From positions 10,230,001 through 10,294,000 of the forward strand of contig OZ316891.1 of assembly GCA_973895155.1 (NCBI GenBank): 64,000 bases of DNA, read 5' to 3'. The notes under the pieces were generated by a model, which was given only the letters and a program-made list of their open reading frames with translations, searched no databases and was not told the origin of the DNA. Made by a program: the position numbers and the translations under genes. This document shows, in pieces, positions 23,134 through 35,800 of this stretch; the stretch's first letter is position 1, and each line of letters begins with the position of its first letter. This DNA comes from Marsupella aquatica. Its lineage: Eukaryota > Marchantiophyta.

Positions 23134-26100
23134 TGCTTTCGCACTTCAACGTCGGTTAAAGAACCAGAATAGTGGAATTTAGGGCGACCGTTCGCGTCGC
23201 TTACAGTCATTGTTTAGCCATATGGAGAAGAATTACTATTCTGTGCTCACCATATAGCAGCAAACCACGCGAGACCTTATTCCGCGTGCCGGGCATAGAG
23301 CTTACCTAAACCCCGTCAGCTGGCTACATGCCTTAGGCCGTCTAGACCCAATAACGGCACCCCACACACTATGCTGATGGAATGAGCATAAGAACTTGTG
23401 ACCCAACGCTCTCACCAACCTTAGTACTCTTGCCTAAGTACCCTTGTTGCCCGAACGCCTAGTACACGGAACTCCTTGAGCAAACAACTTAGTGTCTCTT
23501 TCACCCCAACAACAACTCTTATACAAAGCCACACTTGCTCCCTAACACAACCATTGCTCAACAAACCTCATTGTCTGCTTAGGCAACCAAACACATCGGT
23601 AAATAACCTGTCATGATCTAGGATCCCCGAGACCATTGTTTTGACTCAAGCTCAACAGTTGTTAGTAAGTAGGTCAACAATTAGAACCTCCCGAGCCCAT
23701 GCGGCCTTGCCATAAGCTGAAGCTAATGCCAACACCCATTGTTCGCCTCTACTGGGTGTCGCCTGAGTTTCCCCACTTTCTGCCTGTCATTGGCTGATCG
23801 CTCAAATTCCAAGACATGCTCATGGCCCAATTTAGCTAGTTTGTCCCTAAGCTTGTCCCAAACATTGGGACCAGTTTGGCCCAATTCTAGCAACCATCTC
23901 TAAGGCTCCCACTCAACTCATAGTCTAGGGGCCAATGCACTTGGACCTCAACACCCATGTCTACTTTGCATTGTCTCCCTAGCGCAACACAGGCTCCTTT
24001 GAGAAATTGAACGCAGCTTGGCCTGTTTTGGCAGAATTTGACAAACAGGTGAGATAGCCCCCGCAAGAACAACGGCACCCCCAAACCCAACTAAGGCTCA
24101 GGACAACATAGTCATTCTTGAGAGTTTTCCAATGCATCCAAGAAGTTCTCCAACAGACTTCTTGTTGAGAAATTGTCGTCATTTTTGTTTGGTTTTTCCC
24201 CTTGGTGTTGTAACCATCGCAACTCACAACTTGGGCTCGCTCGTGACCCCAGGGAGACATCACTTCACTCATATATGCTTTTGGATACCTGCCACCCCCA
24301 AACTAACTTTGGTGCCCTATATTTAGCTCTCAACCTGGACTCCAACACGATCGCATGGACACGTAACTAACTTGCTATGCCCATAACTTTCTAGTTAGAA
24401 GTCCCTAAGTGAAGTGCCTTAGCCCGTTGTGCTTGGGCTTACCCGGTGCTCATGCTCAGGCACTCAGTTCCCGTCGTCAATTGGGGGTCTCGGACAGCTA
24501 CACATGCGCCACACCAAATCTCATGAGCCAATCATACGTTGGGCATGAATTAAACTTCTTTGGCTTTGGGCCCAAGAGGAGCTCTCCCTCAAGTCCTCAT
24601 AACTCAAAGTTCGTATGGGGTTCCAGATGGTCCACCATGAGTTCGGTCTTTCCCATGACCCGACTAACTCCCAATGCTAGTCTAAGTCCTTAGTGTGTGT
24701 CACTAGCCTAACACAATACTTTTGCTAGTGCCACACTTCATTGCCCACTAGTCTCCCCAAACTTAGTCCCCATCGGATGGCCGTTCCGGAATCCTGGACC
24801 ATAGAGGAGCTCGGCACCGGAGTTAGAGACGCTGGAGCTGAGTGGTAGGGTAGCCGAGTTCCACGATTGGGTCTTGTCCGCTCAGGCTTTAACTCTCCAC
24901 AGGCCTGCAGTGTATGAAAGATCTCCTTATGCTGTGGGGAAAGCATGGGGCAAGGAATGAAGGTTATAAACCTGACCTGAGGAAACATACAACACTTATG
25001 CTGTTTTGCAACTTGTACTAAAATTGTAACACTAATTTTTCAAACCTACTATCCTGAATGCTTAAGCTTTGTGTGTGAATAGATTATGGGTACTAATTAT
25101 GCCCATTTCCAATTCCACCCCCATCCTTACCTGCGGCCCCAAAGTCACATTCAATAGTCTTCACTATAGACCATAGGCCCTTGTCCCAACTTTTGATCTT
25201 GCTTTATTAGATAGGTTACTCATGCTTGGATTCATGTTGTAATCCAAGCTTTTGGTTTTATATTAGATGAGTGTTGTGCATAATGGATTGATTGCTTCTG
25301 AAGGCTATGGAATGACTTTCCAGGTTGGCTAGGACCAGGGGAGAAACCTACCTGTCCTAACGGATTGGTCACATTTTGTGCTTTTGTCCTCTCCAAATGA
25401 GCTGTGAGCTTCTCTTCACTATGCCCACAAAAGATTTATGTTACTTGTAGGTGTAAATATTGATAGACTGTTCGTAATATTTATGTTTAACTTTTCACTT
25501 TTGCCTTGACCACCAGCCTCATTCCTATTGGTGAATTGGCTAGCACTAATGTACAAAGGCTACAATCAGGAATTTTGGCAATCATTCACCAAATACCCAC
25601 TAGATGAAGGAGCTAGTTGGGTGATCTAATGGTTCACATTAGATCTAGAAAAATTAAATGGCCATATTCATCAATCAATACCTATCTACCCAAACGTACC
25701 TCCCTTTGTGCATTTTGTGGAAGGGAAAAACCGGCCCACTCATCCTCCAATAACTGATTGCTTGGTAACACAATCAATAAACATTTTGCATGATAGAAGA
25801 TAAATGTGATTCATCTGTGCATGGTTCAACATACTCTCAATCCATCCAGCTTAACTCGAAAAGATCTGCAGAAATGATGCTACAATTCAAAGTATTAGCT
25901 TGAATGTCCCCTTTTAGTTCCACACTCAATTATACTTCTCTAGAGTCTTCATTATAGACCTTAGGCCCTTATCAAAGGCCAAATTTGCTACTATTTTGCT
26001 GTCTCATCAGCCAGTGTTCCACCTAATCTCAGGGCCCACTAGCCAGAATCTAACGGTCAGCCTTAAATCTAGGGACATCTGATGGTCACGAAAATATTGA

Positions 26101-27990
26101 ATATAGAATCTTTTGAGCATCTTCTCCTTCACACAGTGTACATTCGTCACTCTGGCGAAAAAGTAATATCAATACGCTGCTTATCTTACCTTTTAATGGC
26201 TCTTCACTACAGTATATAGATATGAACTTTTGCATTTTTGGGTGGAATGTTTTTTGCTTTATGGTTCCACTTTCAAGAGTCAGCGGTAATGAACGACAGG
26301 ACAAAAAACTATTCCCATTATGCCACGTGGTTGGCTCTCAGCTTCGAGGTGAACACGCGTCGCCCCAGTATAGCAGACTGCAGCTGGACGGACCTGCCAA
26401 AGTCCAGGATACCCAATCGGAGCCCATCTGGACAAACTGTTCAAATTGACTTCAAACCCACCGTCTAATCTGAACCGCTCATCACCCAAGACAGAGCAGT
26501 CAGGTCCGTCAGGACTTCGCAACTATAGTTTCCCAGAACCGACAAAACTATGCATTGGGTGGGACCCTTTCCCCACACCTGTCATTACCCTACAAGTCAT
26601 ATATTGCATTACTCGAGTCAGACAAACTTACGCTGGTTTACGCCTCCACAAACAGACTGAAGCCGGATTGTGTGACATGGAACCGCAAACACGAAAATTG
26701 ATAGCTCTTTGGGTGCGCCACACATTGTATGGCTGGTTTCTACCTTGCGCAAACGGACGGTTGCTGTTTTGGTCGAGGACTTCGATTTGTGGCAGAGGAA
26801 TTCGAAGGACTGAAGAAGAGGGTGAAATTCAGTATGCGCTCTGATTGATTGGAGACTCCAATTTTCCGACGGAGGTGGGTGCGAAATGAGGTGCAATGCG
26901 AGGCATGTTTACTCACCGATCCGAATCGAATGTGCTTTAATGGAGTACAAATCACTGAGCTGAGATGAAGCTGAGCCGAACTTGATTCTTGCATGCATGC
27001 AGGAGGTGATGGACCAGGGAATGTGTGGCCACAGCGCGGAAGGCGTCCTTCTTGTGGATAATGTACGACTATCGTGATTTTCTGACTTTAAACTGTGGGC
27101 TTTCTCTACTGTTGGACTGTGGAGGGCTTTTTGTTTGTTTGTTTTCTGATTTTGAATTACTTATTCTGGAATGTGGGTGAGGAGAGAAGCCTTAGTTTTC
27201 CGAGGGAAAGATTGGATCGAGTGTGACTGTGTCTGGCTTTTCGCATTAGAATCGATCAACGGAAATGGAAAAGGGAAAGGGAAATTTTAGTTTGTTTGAA
27301 TGGCCAGAAATAAAGTGACAACGGGGTTTGATTTGATTAGCCATGGATCGGCTAAGGGACTAATTGGCACTCGTAAATCGCTGGAAATATCATAATTCGT
27401 TCGGTTAATCAGCAAAACGTCGGAGGCAAACCCATTTTCCTGGCCGTTCGGCGCACGGTTTGAAATTGGAGAGATCGAGAATGTGAATTGCATTAGACCC
27501 GTGTGCTCCGGTCCATCCAGAGGAGTCTCAGGCAAGGAACCGGAAGTATATGGCTGGTCTTGCCTTCCGGCGATGGAATCCACTATTAGCAATGCAGAGA
27601 GAACGAATGAGTGACCGAATGAATTTAAACCAAAGCAAGGTTTGTTGCTCATTTCCTTGCTGGTCTAAAGGTTCAAATTTGTTCTCCTGGGCTTCCTCCT
27701 TAGTTTTGTCGCTTCTGTTCGACTGCTTCTGAGATCTTAGCCTTTCGTTAACTTCGGCATTGTAGGTGAGGACCAACCTAACAAATGCTTTTGTTCACTT
27801 CAATTTTTTGTCAATTGTTTTGTAGCTTCTGAGAAGCAGACAATGGGACAACATCTTCTAAAATGGGCCAATCATTGTGATGCCATTAATGCCCTAATGA
27901 GCATTTGAATTCAGAAAGTGTTTCGTCCGGAACCCTCAATGGACGCAGGAGGATTATAAAAATTCCGCTCAGGAACGTCAAGCAACAACT
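21605..27990. other. Intergenic region upstream of the limit dextrinase gene, no gene seen
   Basis: No conserved protein frame was recognised. The region contains the rRNA fragment at about 23074-23170, and a dispersed repeat pair with agtcttca(c/t)tatagacc and taggccctt near 25150 and 25945. The last several hundred bases (about 26900-27990) presumably include the promoter and 5' UTR, perhaps with a leader intron, of the dextrinase gene. Confidence 0.5.
23074..23170 (-). rRNA. Small-subunit rRNA fragment, mitochondrial-type (nuclear insert)
   Basis: The + strand shows the reverse complement of the universally conserved 16S 'ATTAGATACCCTGGTAGTCC' region, flanked by catcgtttacagcatgg and tgtttgctccccatgctttcgcac. 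The sequence resembles plant mitochondrial 18S rRNA more than plastid 16S, where this helix differs. Similarity fades after about 23157-23170. Only about 80-95 bases are present, so it cannot be a functional gene; it is most simply a piece of organelle DNA in the nucleus. Confidence 0.75.
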
Positions 27991-30900
27991 ATGTCAGGAA
28001 TGATGAAGGCTTTCACTCATCCGTCACATATTGTGTCTCTAGCCAAGGGAGGAGGCAAAGTCAGCAAAGTCTCACAATGCTCTTCCGCCTCTCCTGGATG
28101 GACATCGTCTGGGTCAATTGCAACAGCCTCGAAGGCTAGTCGTCGTGGGCTAAATTATGGGTCCGTTAATGGAGATAGATTGCAAATGGACATCGGAAAG
28201 CCAGGAGGTACAGCTTCTTTCGTTGGAAAAGTTAGTAACGGAGGCATTAGAATCAAAAGCAGGATTGAAGGGATCTCGCAACTGACGGCAAGTATGTCAG
28301 TTGCAGTGTCGGACGAGTTGGAAGACAATCAGGCAGTGAAGAGTGTCCGAATTCATTATAACAGGAAAGATGGCAAGTATGATGATTGGGGCCTGCACGC
28401 CTGGGGTGACACAGATCATCCAACAGCTTGGGAGAAGCCTTTGCAAGCGGCAGGATCAGATGAATTTGGTGTATATTGGGAGCTGAATGCCAAGCAATCT
28501 GGAAATGTCTACTTCCTTATTCATTCGGGCAGGGGGAGGAAGGAATTTGAGGGTACGCTGGAAGCTGCTGTCAGTGACGCCGTGTGGGTCGTATCTGAGC
28601 ACCCCTCCGTATTCACCAGCAAGCCAGACCTTGCGACCATCCCAAAAGGCGATCTAGGATTTGCCAGAGCCTTTTGGGTGCTGAAAGATCTGATTGCTTG
28701 GGCCTCCAAGGAAGAGGAGGCTTCCTTTACTCTCCATGCAAGCGAGGATGCTGGCATGCGTCTCACTGGAGAGGGTGTTGAAGGAGGGAGTGTCACCTTC
28801 AAGCTGGAAGTTGATCCCTTAGGACTGCCGCTCGATGTGAAGGAGAAGTTTCCCCATATCTCAGATTATAGTTCTCTGAGGCTGCCACCTGGGGTTGACC
28901 TCAAGAGCCTCGTCAAGTCTCAACTGGCTGTCTCATCCTGTGATATCTCTGGTGCTCCCCAAAATGCCACATCGGTGCAACTTCCTGGAGTGTTGGATGA
29001 TGTATATGCTTATGATGGTCCACTTGGAGTTTTGATTACAGATGAAAAAGTTTATCTCAATCTGTGGGCTCCCACAGCTCAGGATGTGCGTCTGTTCTTG
29101 TTCTCATCTGCAGAAGGTGGAGAACCCTGTGAAACGGTTCAGCTTGAAGAGGGTGAGAAAGGGGTGTGGACTGTTGAAGGACCACTTGAGTGGAAAGGGA
29201 AATACTATGTATATGAAGTGACTGTGTTTCACTCGTTGAGTGGAAAGCTTGAGAAGTGTCTTGCATCTGACCCCTATGCAAGGGGTCTCTCAGCCAATGG
29301 TGAGAGGTCTTTCATATTTGACATTAACGATCAGGCTCTCGAACCAGAAGGGTGGGCAGATTTAGCAAACCACAAGCCTGATTTGGCAACCTTCACAGAC
29401 ATTGCTATCTATGAGCTTCATATCAGAGACTTCAGCATTGGTGATGAGACTGTGGACCCTGTGTTGCGAGGGACATATCTGGCATTCGCACAGAAGAATA
29501 CGGCAGGAGTGAAGCATTTAAGAAGCCTTGCCGAAGCTGGTCTCACGCATGTGCACTTGCTCCCGTGCTTTGATTTTTCCAGTGTTGATGAGAAGAAAGA
29601 GAACTGGAAGAATGTCAATTTTGATGAGCTCAGTAAGTTGCCTCCAGACTCTGAAGAGCAACAAGCTGCTGTGGTAGCCATACAAGATGAAGATGGCTAC
29701 AACTGGGGCTATGATCCTGTCAACTGGGGGGTACCTGAGGGCAGCTATGCCAGTGATCCAAATGGGCCAGTGAGAACCTTGGAGTTCCGCACGATGGTTC
29801 AAAGTCTAAACAGTCTCGGGCTCCGAGTTGTCCTGGATGTTGTGTACAATCACCTACATGGTAGTGGGCCCACAGGTATACACTCTGTGCATGATAAGGT
29901 AGTGCCTGGTTACTACCTTCGTCGCAACAAGGACGGACTGATAGAGAACAGCACCTGCATGAACAACACAGCTAGTGAGCACTACATGGTGGATCGTCTC
30001 ATTGTTGACGACCTTTTGAGTTGGGCAATTGCATATAAGGTGGATGGATTTCGGTTTGATCTTATGGGGCATCTCATGAAGAGGACAATGCTCAAAGCTA
30101 AGTCGGCTCTGCAAAGTTTGACCGTAGAGAAGGACGGTGTGGACGGCTCCAAGATATATCTCTATGGGGAAGGGTGGGACTTTGGAGAGATTTCAAACAA
30201 TGGGCGAGGAGTGAATTCCTCGCAACAAAACCTTGCTGGGACTGGAATTGGTAGTTTTAATGATCGGATTAGGGACACTGCCATGGGGGGCTCTCCCTTT
30301 GGCGATCCGCTGCAGCAGGGCTTCCTGACAGGCTTGTCCCTGCAGCCAAACGAGCTGGACCAGGGTGATGAGCTCTCCATGGCTAAGCACCTGGCATCAA
30401 CCACTGACTGGATTCGATTGGGGATGGCAAGCAACTTGAAAGATTTCGTCTTCACCAATCATGAGGGAAAGGAAGTCAAGGGAAAAGAGGTTCTAACACA
30501 TGATGGTCTACCAGTTGCGTATGCCTCGTCTCCTGAGGATCTAATCAACTACGTCTCAGCTCACGACAATGAGACACTTTTTGATGTCATCATGCTCAAG
30601 ACCTCCAGCGAAGTGTCCTTGGAAGAACGGTGCAGGATCAATCATATGGCTACTAGCATTGTTGCTCTTGCTCAGGGAATCCCTTTCTTTCATGCAGGTA
30701 CTGTAACGATCACTTCCCCAATCCTTCACTTTTAGACAAAACTTCGACTTAAATTTCAGAAAGGAGTGCTCCATCTAGCAAGCATTTCCTTCACAGCGGC
30801 GCCTGGATCTCCCCTTCTTGTTTGTTGTCTAAATTTCAAATTATTCTTTAACAGGTGATGATAATCTGCGGTCCAAGTCTCTCGACCGAGACTCCTACAA

Positions 30901-31591
30901 TTCTGGCGATTGGTTCAACAAGTTGGACTGGACTTACGAATCCAACAACTTTGGTGTGGGCCTGCCTCCAAAATCCAAAAATGGTGAAAAGTGGCCAATT
31001 ATGCGTAAACTTCTTGGAAACCCCTCAATGAAACCCACAAAGAAGCATATCATGGCTGCTGTGGAGAACTTGAAGGAGCTGCTGAGAGTGAGATTCTCTT
31101 CGCCCCTTTTTCGGTTGAAGACGGGCAACGCAATTCAAGCAAGGCTTAAATTTCACAATACAGGTACTACGCCGATTTGATACTTAACTGTGGGTATTAC
31201 CAAGATCTGGAAATTTAGTCAAGAAATCATAATTCAGCTCGGCTCAGCAGCAGCCTCTAACTTCAACTTTGTATTGGTGCGTTTTGGAACAGGGCCTGCA
31301 GGGATCCCCGGGGTCATTGTCATGAGTATAGTAGACGGAGATGAGGGTAAGCCAGGTCTGGCTCAAGTGGACCCTACATATCGTCGAGTTATTGTAGTCT
31401 TGAATGCCCGGTCAATGGAGCTGGTGACCCAAGTTCAGTCCTTCAAGTCTCTCTCTCTATCCTTACACCCCGTCCAAATTGCCTCACACGACAAGGTGGT
31501 GCAGACATCGAGCTTTGCTTCTGAAACCGGAACCTTCACCATACCTGCAAGGACCACTGCAGTTTTTGTAGAGACGCGTGAACTGTCCTGA
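27991..31591 (+). CDS. LDA: Limit dextrinase / pullulanase-type starch debranching enzyme, plastid
   Basis: The enzyme hydrolyses alpha-1,6 branches in starch and limit dextrins in the plastid. Exons: 27991-30697, 30855-31163, 31293-31591 (TGA), giving 1104 residues in phase. The first ~60 residues are Ser/Lys/Ala-rich, consistent with a transit peptide. Order: N-terminal pullulanase domain (RIHYNRKDGKYDDWGLHAWG, about residue 119), CBM48-like domain (VYLNLWAPTAQDVRL, about 350), pullulanase signature YNWGYDPVNWGVPEG (about 570), then GH13 regions: VVLDVVYNHLHG (about 612), DGFRFDLMGHL with the nucleophile Asp near 690, YGEGWDFGE with the acid/base Glu near 727, and SAHDNE near 858. All catalytic residues are present. 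The C-terminal beta domain ends RTTAVFVETRELS. Only two introns split it, both at Gly codons, far fewer than in angiosperm pullulanase genes. It is convergent with TAF6. Confidence 0.96.
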
Positions 31592-32864
31592 CAAGTTATG
31601 TCGGTGCGTGTCCTTCGTTATTGTCCTCTCCCAAACTTGAGTTTTGCAGACTAGGTTTTTTGCTTAGTATCCAAACCTGCTTCAAGGAAAGGTACCAATT
31701 AGGAATTCCTTGGTCGTGGTCTTGCATCGATTCCATGAATCACGGGGTCAGTTGAAGGATTGTTTCAGTTCACAAATAAAGGAATCAAATCCTTTGAGAC
31801 AAAGTGGCAGCCTTTCTTCTTCTAAAAGACAGTCTTTGAATGAGATGATCATCCCGCGTAAGTTGCACGACTTCCTATCGTTTGTCAAGATCGGTTTGCA
31901 GTTCACCTCTTTAAGGTCATTCAATTCATTGGTCCGCTTATTAGTCGTAGGCTTAACAATGAGGTCAGACAGGTAAGACAGATCAAGCTCTTTCCAAGCG
32001 AATCAGTGTAAAGATAAAATGCACAAGAGAAACCTGACGTAGTCTTTTCGCCAGATGGTGTCTTTTATCAGTGAACGTAGCTGTCACCTTGGCCTATTTG
32101 GAAGTCAATGAAGTCCATTCACTGAATAATTCCAAGATGATGTCTTTTATCAGTGACCGTAGCTGTCAACTTGGCCCAGTTGGAAATCGATTAAGTCCAT
32201 TGACTGAACAATTCCAGGTTGCTGTAATTCAGAAGTTAAAATGAGATTACCTTCAATTGACCTTGGGCATGTCCGATATGATAAGGGCCCTGAAACGAAA
32301 CGTCTTGCAACAGGTTACAAGTACCAAGTGCACATGCTCGTGAGGAACCCAACCCTCTTGTTCGACTGCCACTCCCGATTATCGACAAACACCGCCTGCT
32401 ACCTACTCCACTTCCAAACGTGTCTTTTGCGGGGGAAGGTTTCGCATTTCGCAGTGGCTATTATTAGTACTGTTCATCTATTCTCTCTGGTTACATTTCA
32501 TCGTTGGGGCTACATACCCACCTAACAAGTTCTATTTTCCATACAAATTGAGAAAACAAGATAACTTTCTTAGAGCACTGATGAATCATGGTGGACAAGG
32601 CTCTTGACATAGAAGATCTCTAGCTGCCAAGCATCTGTGCGGATGACAAGAAAGGATCATGTTCTTTTGCTGACCCATTGACTCTTGAGTTTCCCAAGGC
32701 CGATTTTATCTACAGGATGTAAAAGTTTCAACGTCCATACCAACAATTTCTGTGGCAAGTCCAATGCCCCTCCCCATGGACCAAAGGTTAGTCTGCCGGA
32801 GAGTGAAGCTTCTAGCTGACGTGTGTTCGTGACTTTCAGAATATTATCTACATCCGCAGTTCAA
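31592..32864. other. Convergent 3' region between limit dextrinase and TAF6
   Basis: Both neighbouring genes end here. The 3' UTRs and an 82-bp tandem repeat are the only features seen. The short + frames at 31710 and 32241 have no family motifs. Confidence 0.5.
32053..32216. repeat. Tandem duplication, 2 x 82 bp
   Basis: The unit agatggtgtcttttatcagt...gaataattcca (32053-32134) is repeated as 32135-32216 with about 10 substitutions. It lies in the shared 3' region of two convergent genes. Confidence 0.85.
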
Positions 32865-35800
32865 TTACAAAAATATTGACAATTCTCTTGTAGGTATGAA
32901 AGGTAGCATTCCTTCTCCGAACATGTCAACCAAAGATGAAAGCATGGGCCCTACATCTGCATCTTCCTTCCAAGCATCCGCGAGAGGATTAGCCTTTCTA
33001 ATTGGGAGCTTCCCTTTACTGCGATCCTTCTTCCTATCATCTGTATCCCCTCCTTGTTCTCCTACTTTCCCTCCTGGGCCTGACTCTGCTTCAGTAATAT
33101 CAGTAATCGTTGAGGGAATGGACATATCTACATCGCTTTCAATCGAATTTTTCTTGTGCAAAGGTTGTGATGTTATATCTGTGCTGGCAGTCCTCTTCCT
33201 CGAGGGACTAGCCGTTAGAGTTGGTGATGCTAAGCCTGCCACTGACGCTTCTGCATGCCACAGTGTAATGTCAGACCTGGATAACCTCTTCTGACAAGGC
33301 AATAACCGACAATGCAACAAATCTTGACATTTTTCAAAGGAATTTGCAAGTTAGTGGCGAAACAGTTCTCAAATCTATTGACCAACAACGAAATTTAAAT
33401 TAAATCAAAGACCCGTTTCTTTGACCGTCTACTGGTTCATAATTCCAATTCTCCATTGATCCCAATCTATCCATTTCAAAATTGAACAATAAATAGTGAT
33501 CTACTTGCGAGTGAGTTATGAGCATTCCTTTGCCTTGGATCAGATGAGAAACAAATTAGGTAGGACGCCTACGTGATTCTGGGAACGGAGTCACAACTTT
33601 TGGTATGCTCTTTGGCATGTTCCTGTGCACGGTGGGCAAGAAGTCTGGTTGTGACTTCAACGTTTTGTACAGCCACTTTCCAGCTCCAAACTGTTAACAA
33701 TCACAACAGATATTAGCAAACCCTGACACTTGATAGACAGTCCTTGCAGGGAATTCGAGCAGCTGTACAACAAGTGTGCTCTACAACATCTGTATGACAC
33801 AGAAGGGCCAGGGAAAATTACAGACACAGTCCACAAGTCGAGAGAGTGACGTACACACCTGTAGTAATCCATATACTCTCCATGCCTCATATCGCTTTAT
33901 TTCATTTCGTTGTAATTCCAGACTCATTTCTGGTTCTAGTTGTTTCAGGTAAGGAGGAAGATTCGGGACTACCAGTAGTTGTACCTGAAAGGGTCATTGC
34001 AAAATTACAATGATGAGTTATAACGGGGAAATCAACTCCATGACATGATGACAAGACACGTCTATCATGTTGTCTAATTATATATTCGGGATTATCTAAT
34101 ACCCACCCTGCAGCTCTAGAATAAGTAAGCTGTTAACTTGTAGTTAGTTAAGGTCATTGAGAGTTTCCAATGAAGAGTGGTAATCTGAACGACGTTGAAC
34201 ATCAATTCAGAAGTAAGCTCTAAACACTTATGATATAAATTTGGTCTCCTTGCAATCTGCAACAGGAAACCTTCACTCACCAACATTATGCTTCGAGAAA
34301 ATGCACCACGACGTGAGAAGCGACAATTAAAGGAGTTCTCACCACTCTCGGACCTAACGCAGAAAGGCCAGAAATTGCTCCATAATGCTGAGTCAAAGTT
34401 CGCTTGGGATCCATAAATGCAACCACCAGTGTCCGGCTCACCCTATTCTGAAGGTTTTGGTAAGCTTTCCCAAAACTGCAATTTACACCAGCTCCATTAG
34501 TGCACGATGCAAGTGTAGCAAGGACCAGCCCAAACGTCACCAGTCCATGGTGTCCTCCAAGCTTACAGAATGCAAAGTTGTGGAAGAGGAAAGAGAATTC
34601 ATAATGTACCGTTGGCATATAAACGACACAATGCTGGCAGTAAAATCTCGCAGTTCCCAGTGATTTTCAAAACCCTTGCCCCCTATGCGCTTGGCCACTA
34701 GGCATGTTATCACCGAAGGCATGAACTGGTGAAGCTGCACAAGCTCCCCGTGTGTTAGCGTTGGACAAAAACAGTTAACGTGCAACAGTAATCAGATATG
34801 TGTCACGTTTTATTTTTACAAAAACGGGACCTACGCATTGCACCATTGAGCCCTACGCAAACGGTACAGGTTCGTCTACAAAGAGGTCCACAACTACCAG
34901 TATGGACATTGACGAAGACAGCGTTACATACAGTACAGAAAGGACTTGCACCAACCTGTGTCACACAAGATGAAGAATTGACCACTAACCATAATCTTGA
35001 AGCCAATAAGATCGAAGACCTACATTAGCACGATTTAAAAATTAACATTGCTCTACAATGAGCTCCATGCTTACATAGGGCTCAACGTTAATATGTGGAT
35101 TGAGCAGAAGGCTTTGAACAACTCGCATCAGGGAAAAAAGAAGGTTGAAATTGTCAAGGCTGCGGATGACCTGAAAATAACCATTAGAAGTGGATGTCAG
35201 AAATTTATATAGCAATAAGCTCTCACATTTTGTAAATTGGTTCCTGTACATGCTGCTTAGAAAACACTTTTCTACGTTGCATCCCAAAAATGTATATGAT
35301 CTGAACGGTAAAGCCAACTCCAAAGTTTATGCTGTAGGGAATCAAAACAAATCATGTACCTCGTCAGCTATAAATTGGGTGAAGTAAGGAACTAATGGAT
35401 GAAGTCCTGAGTCAGTGGCCAGACTCACTAAGGCATCCCTTAAAAGTAGGGCATTCGTTCCAGAAACAATAAGTTCCGTAATCTTTTCAAAGTACAGCTG
35501 CATGAAAATGTCAACCACAAGGTTTTCATAGTCAAACTACTGACAAATCACAGCCAGAACAACGAGCTGAAGGGTCAACTCTGAATTAAAAAACTGTGAT
35601 CATGAAAGTGACATCAAATAACTCCCACTGTCACGAAAGCTGAATCTAGGCAATATCCTACCCACCTGAAGCTCTCGCGATAGCACATGCTTTACAGGGG
35701 GTTTAACTTCAATGAGAGAATCTTCCTCCTTCCGGGCTCCTGCCTGGCCATCAGTCTTTTTGGTCTCAGGTATGACTGGGAGAGCTGCATGTACGTCGTA

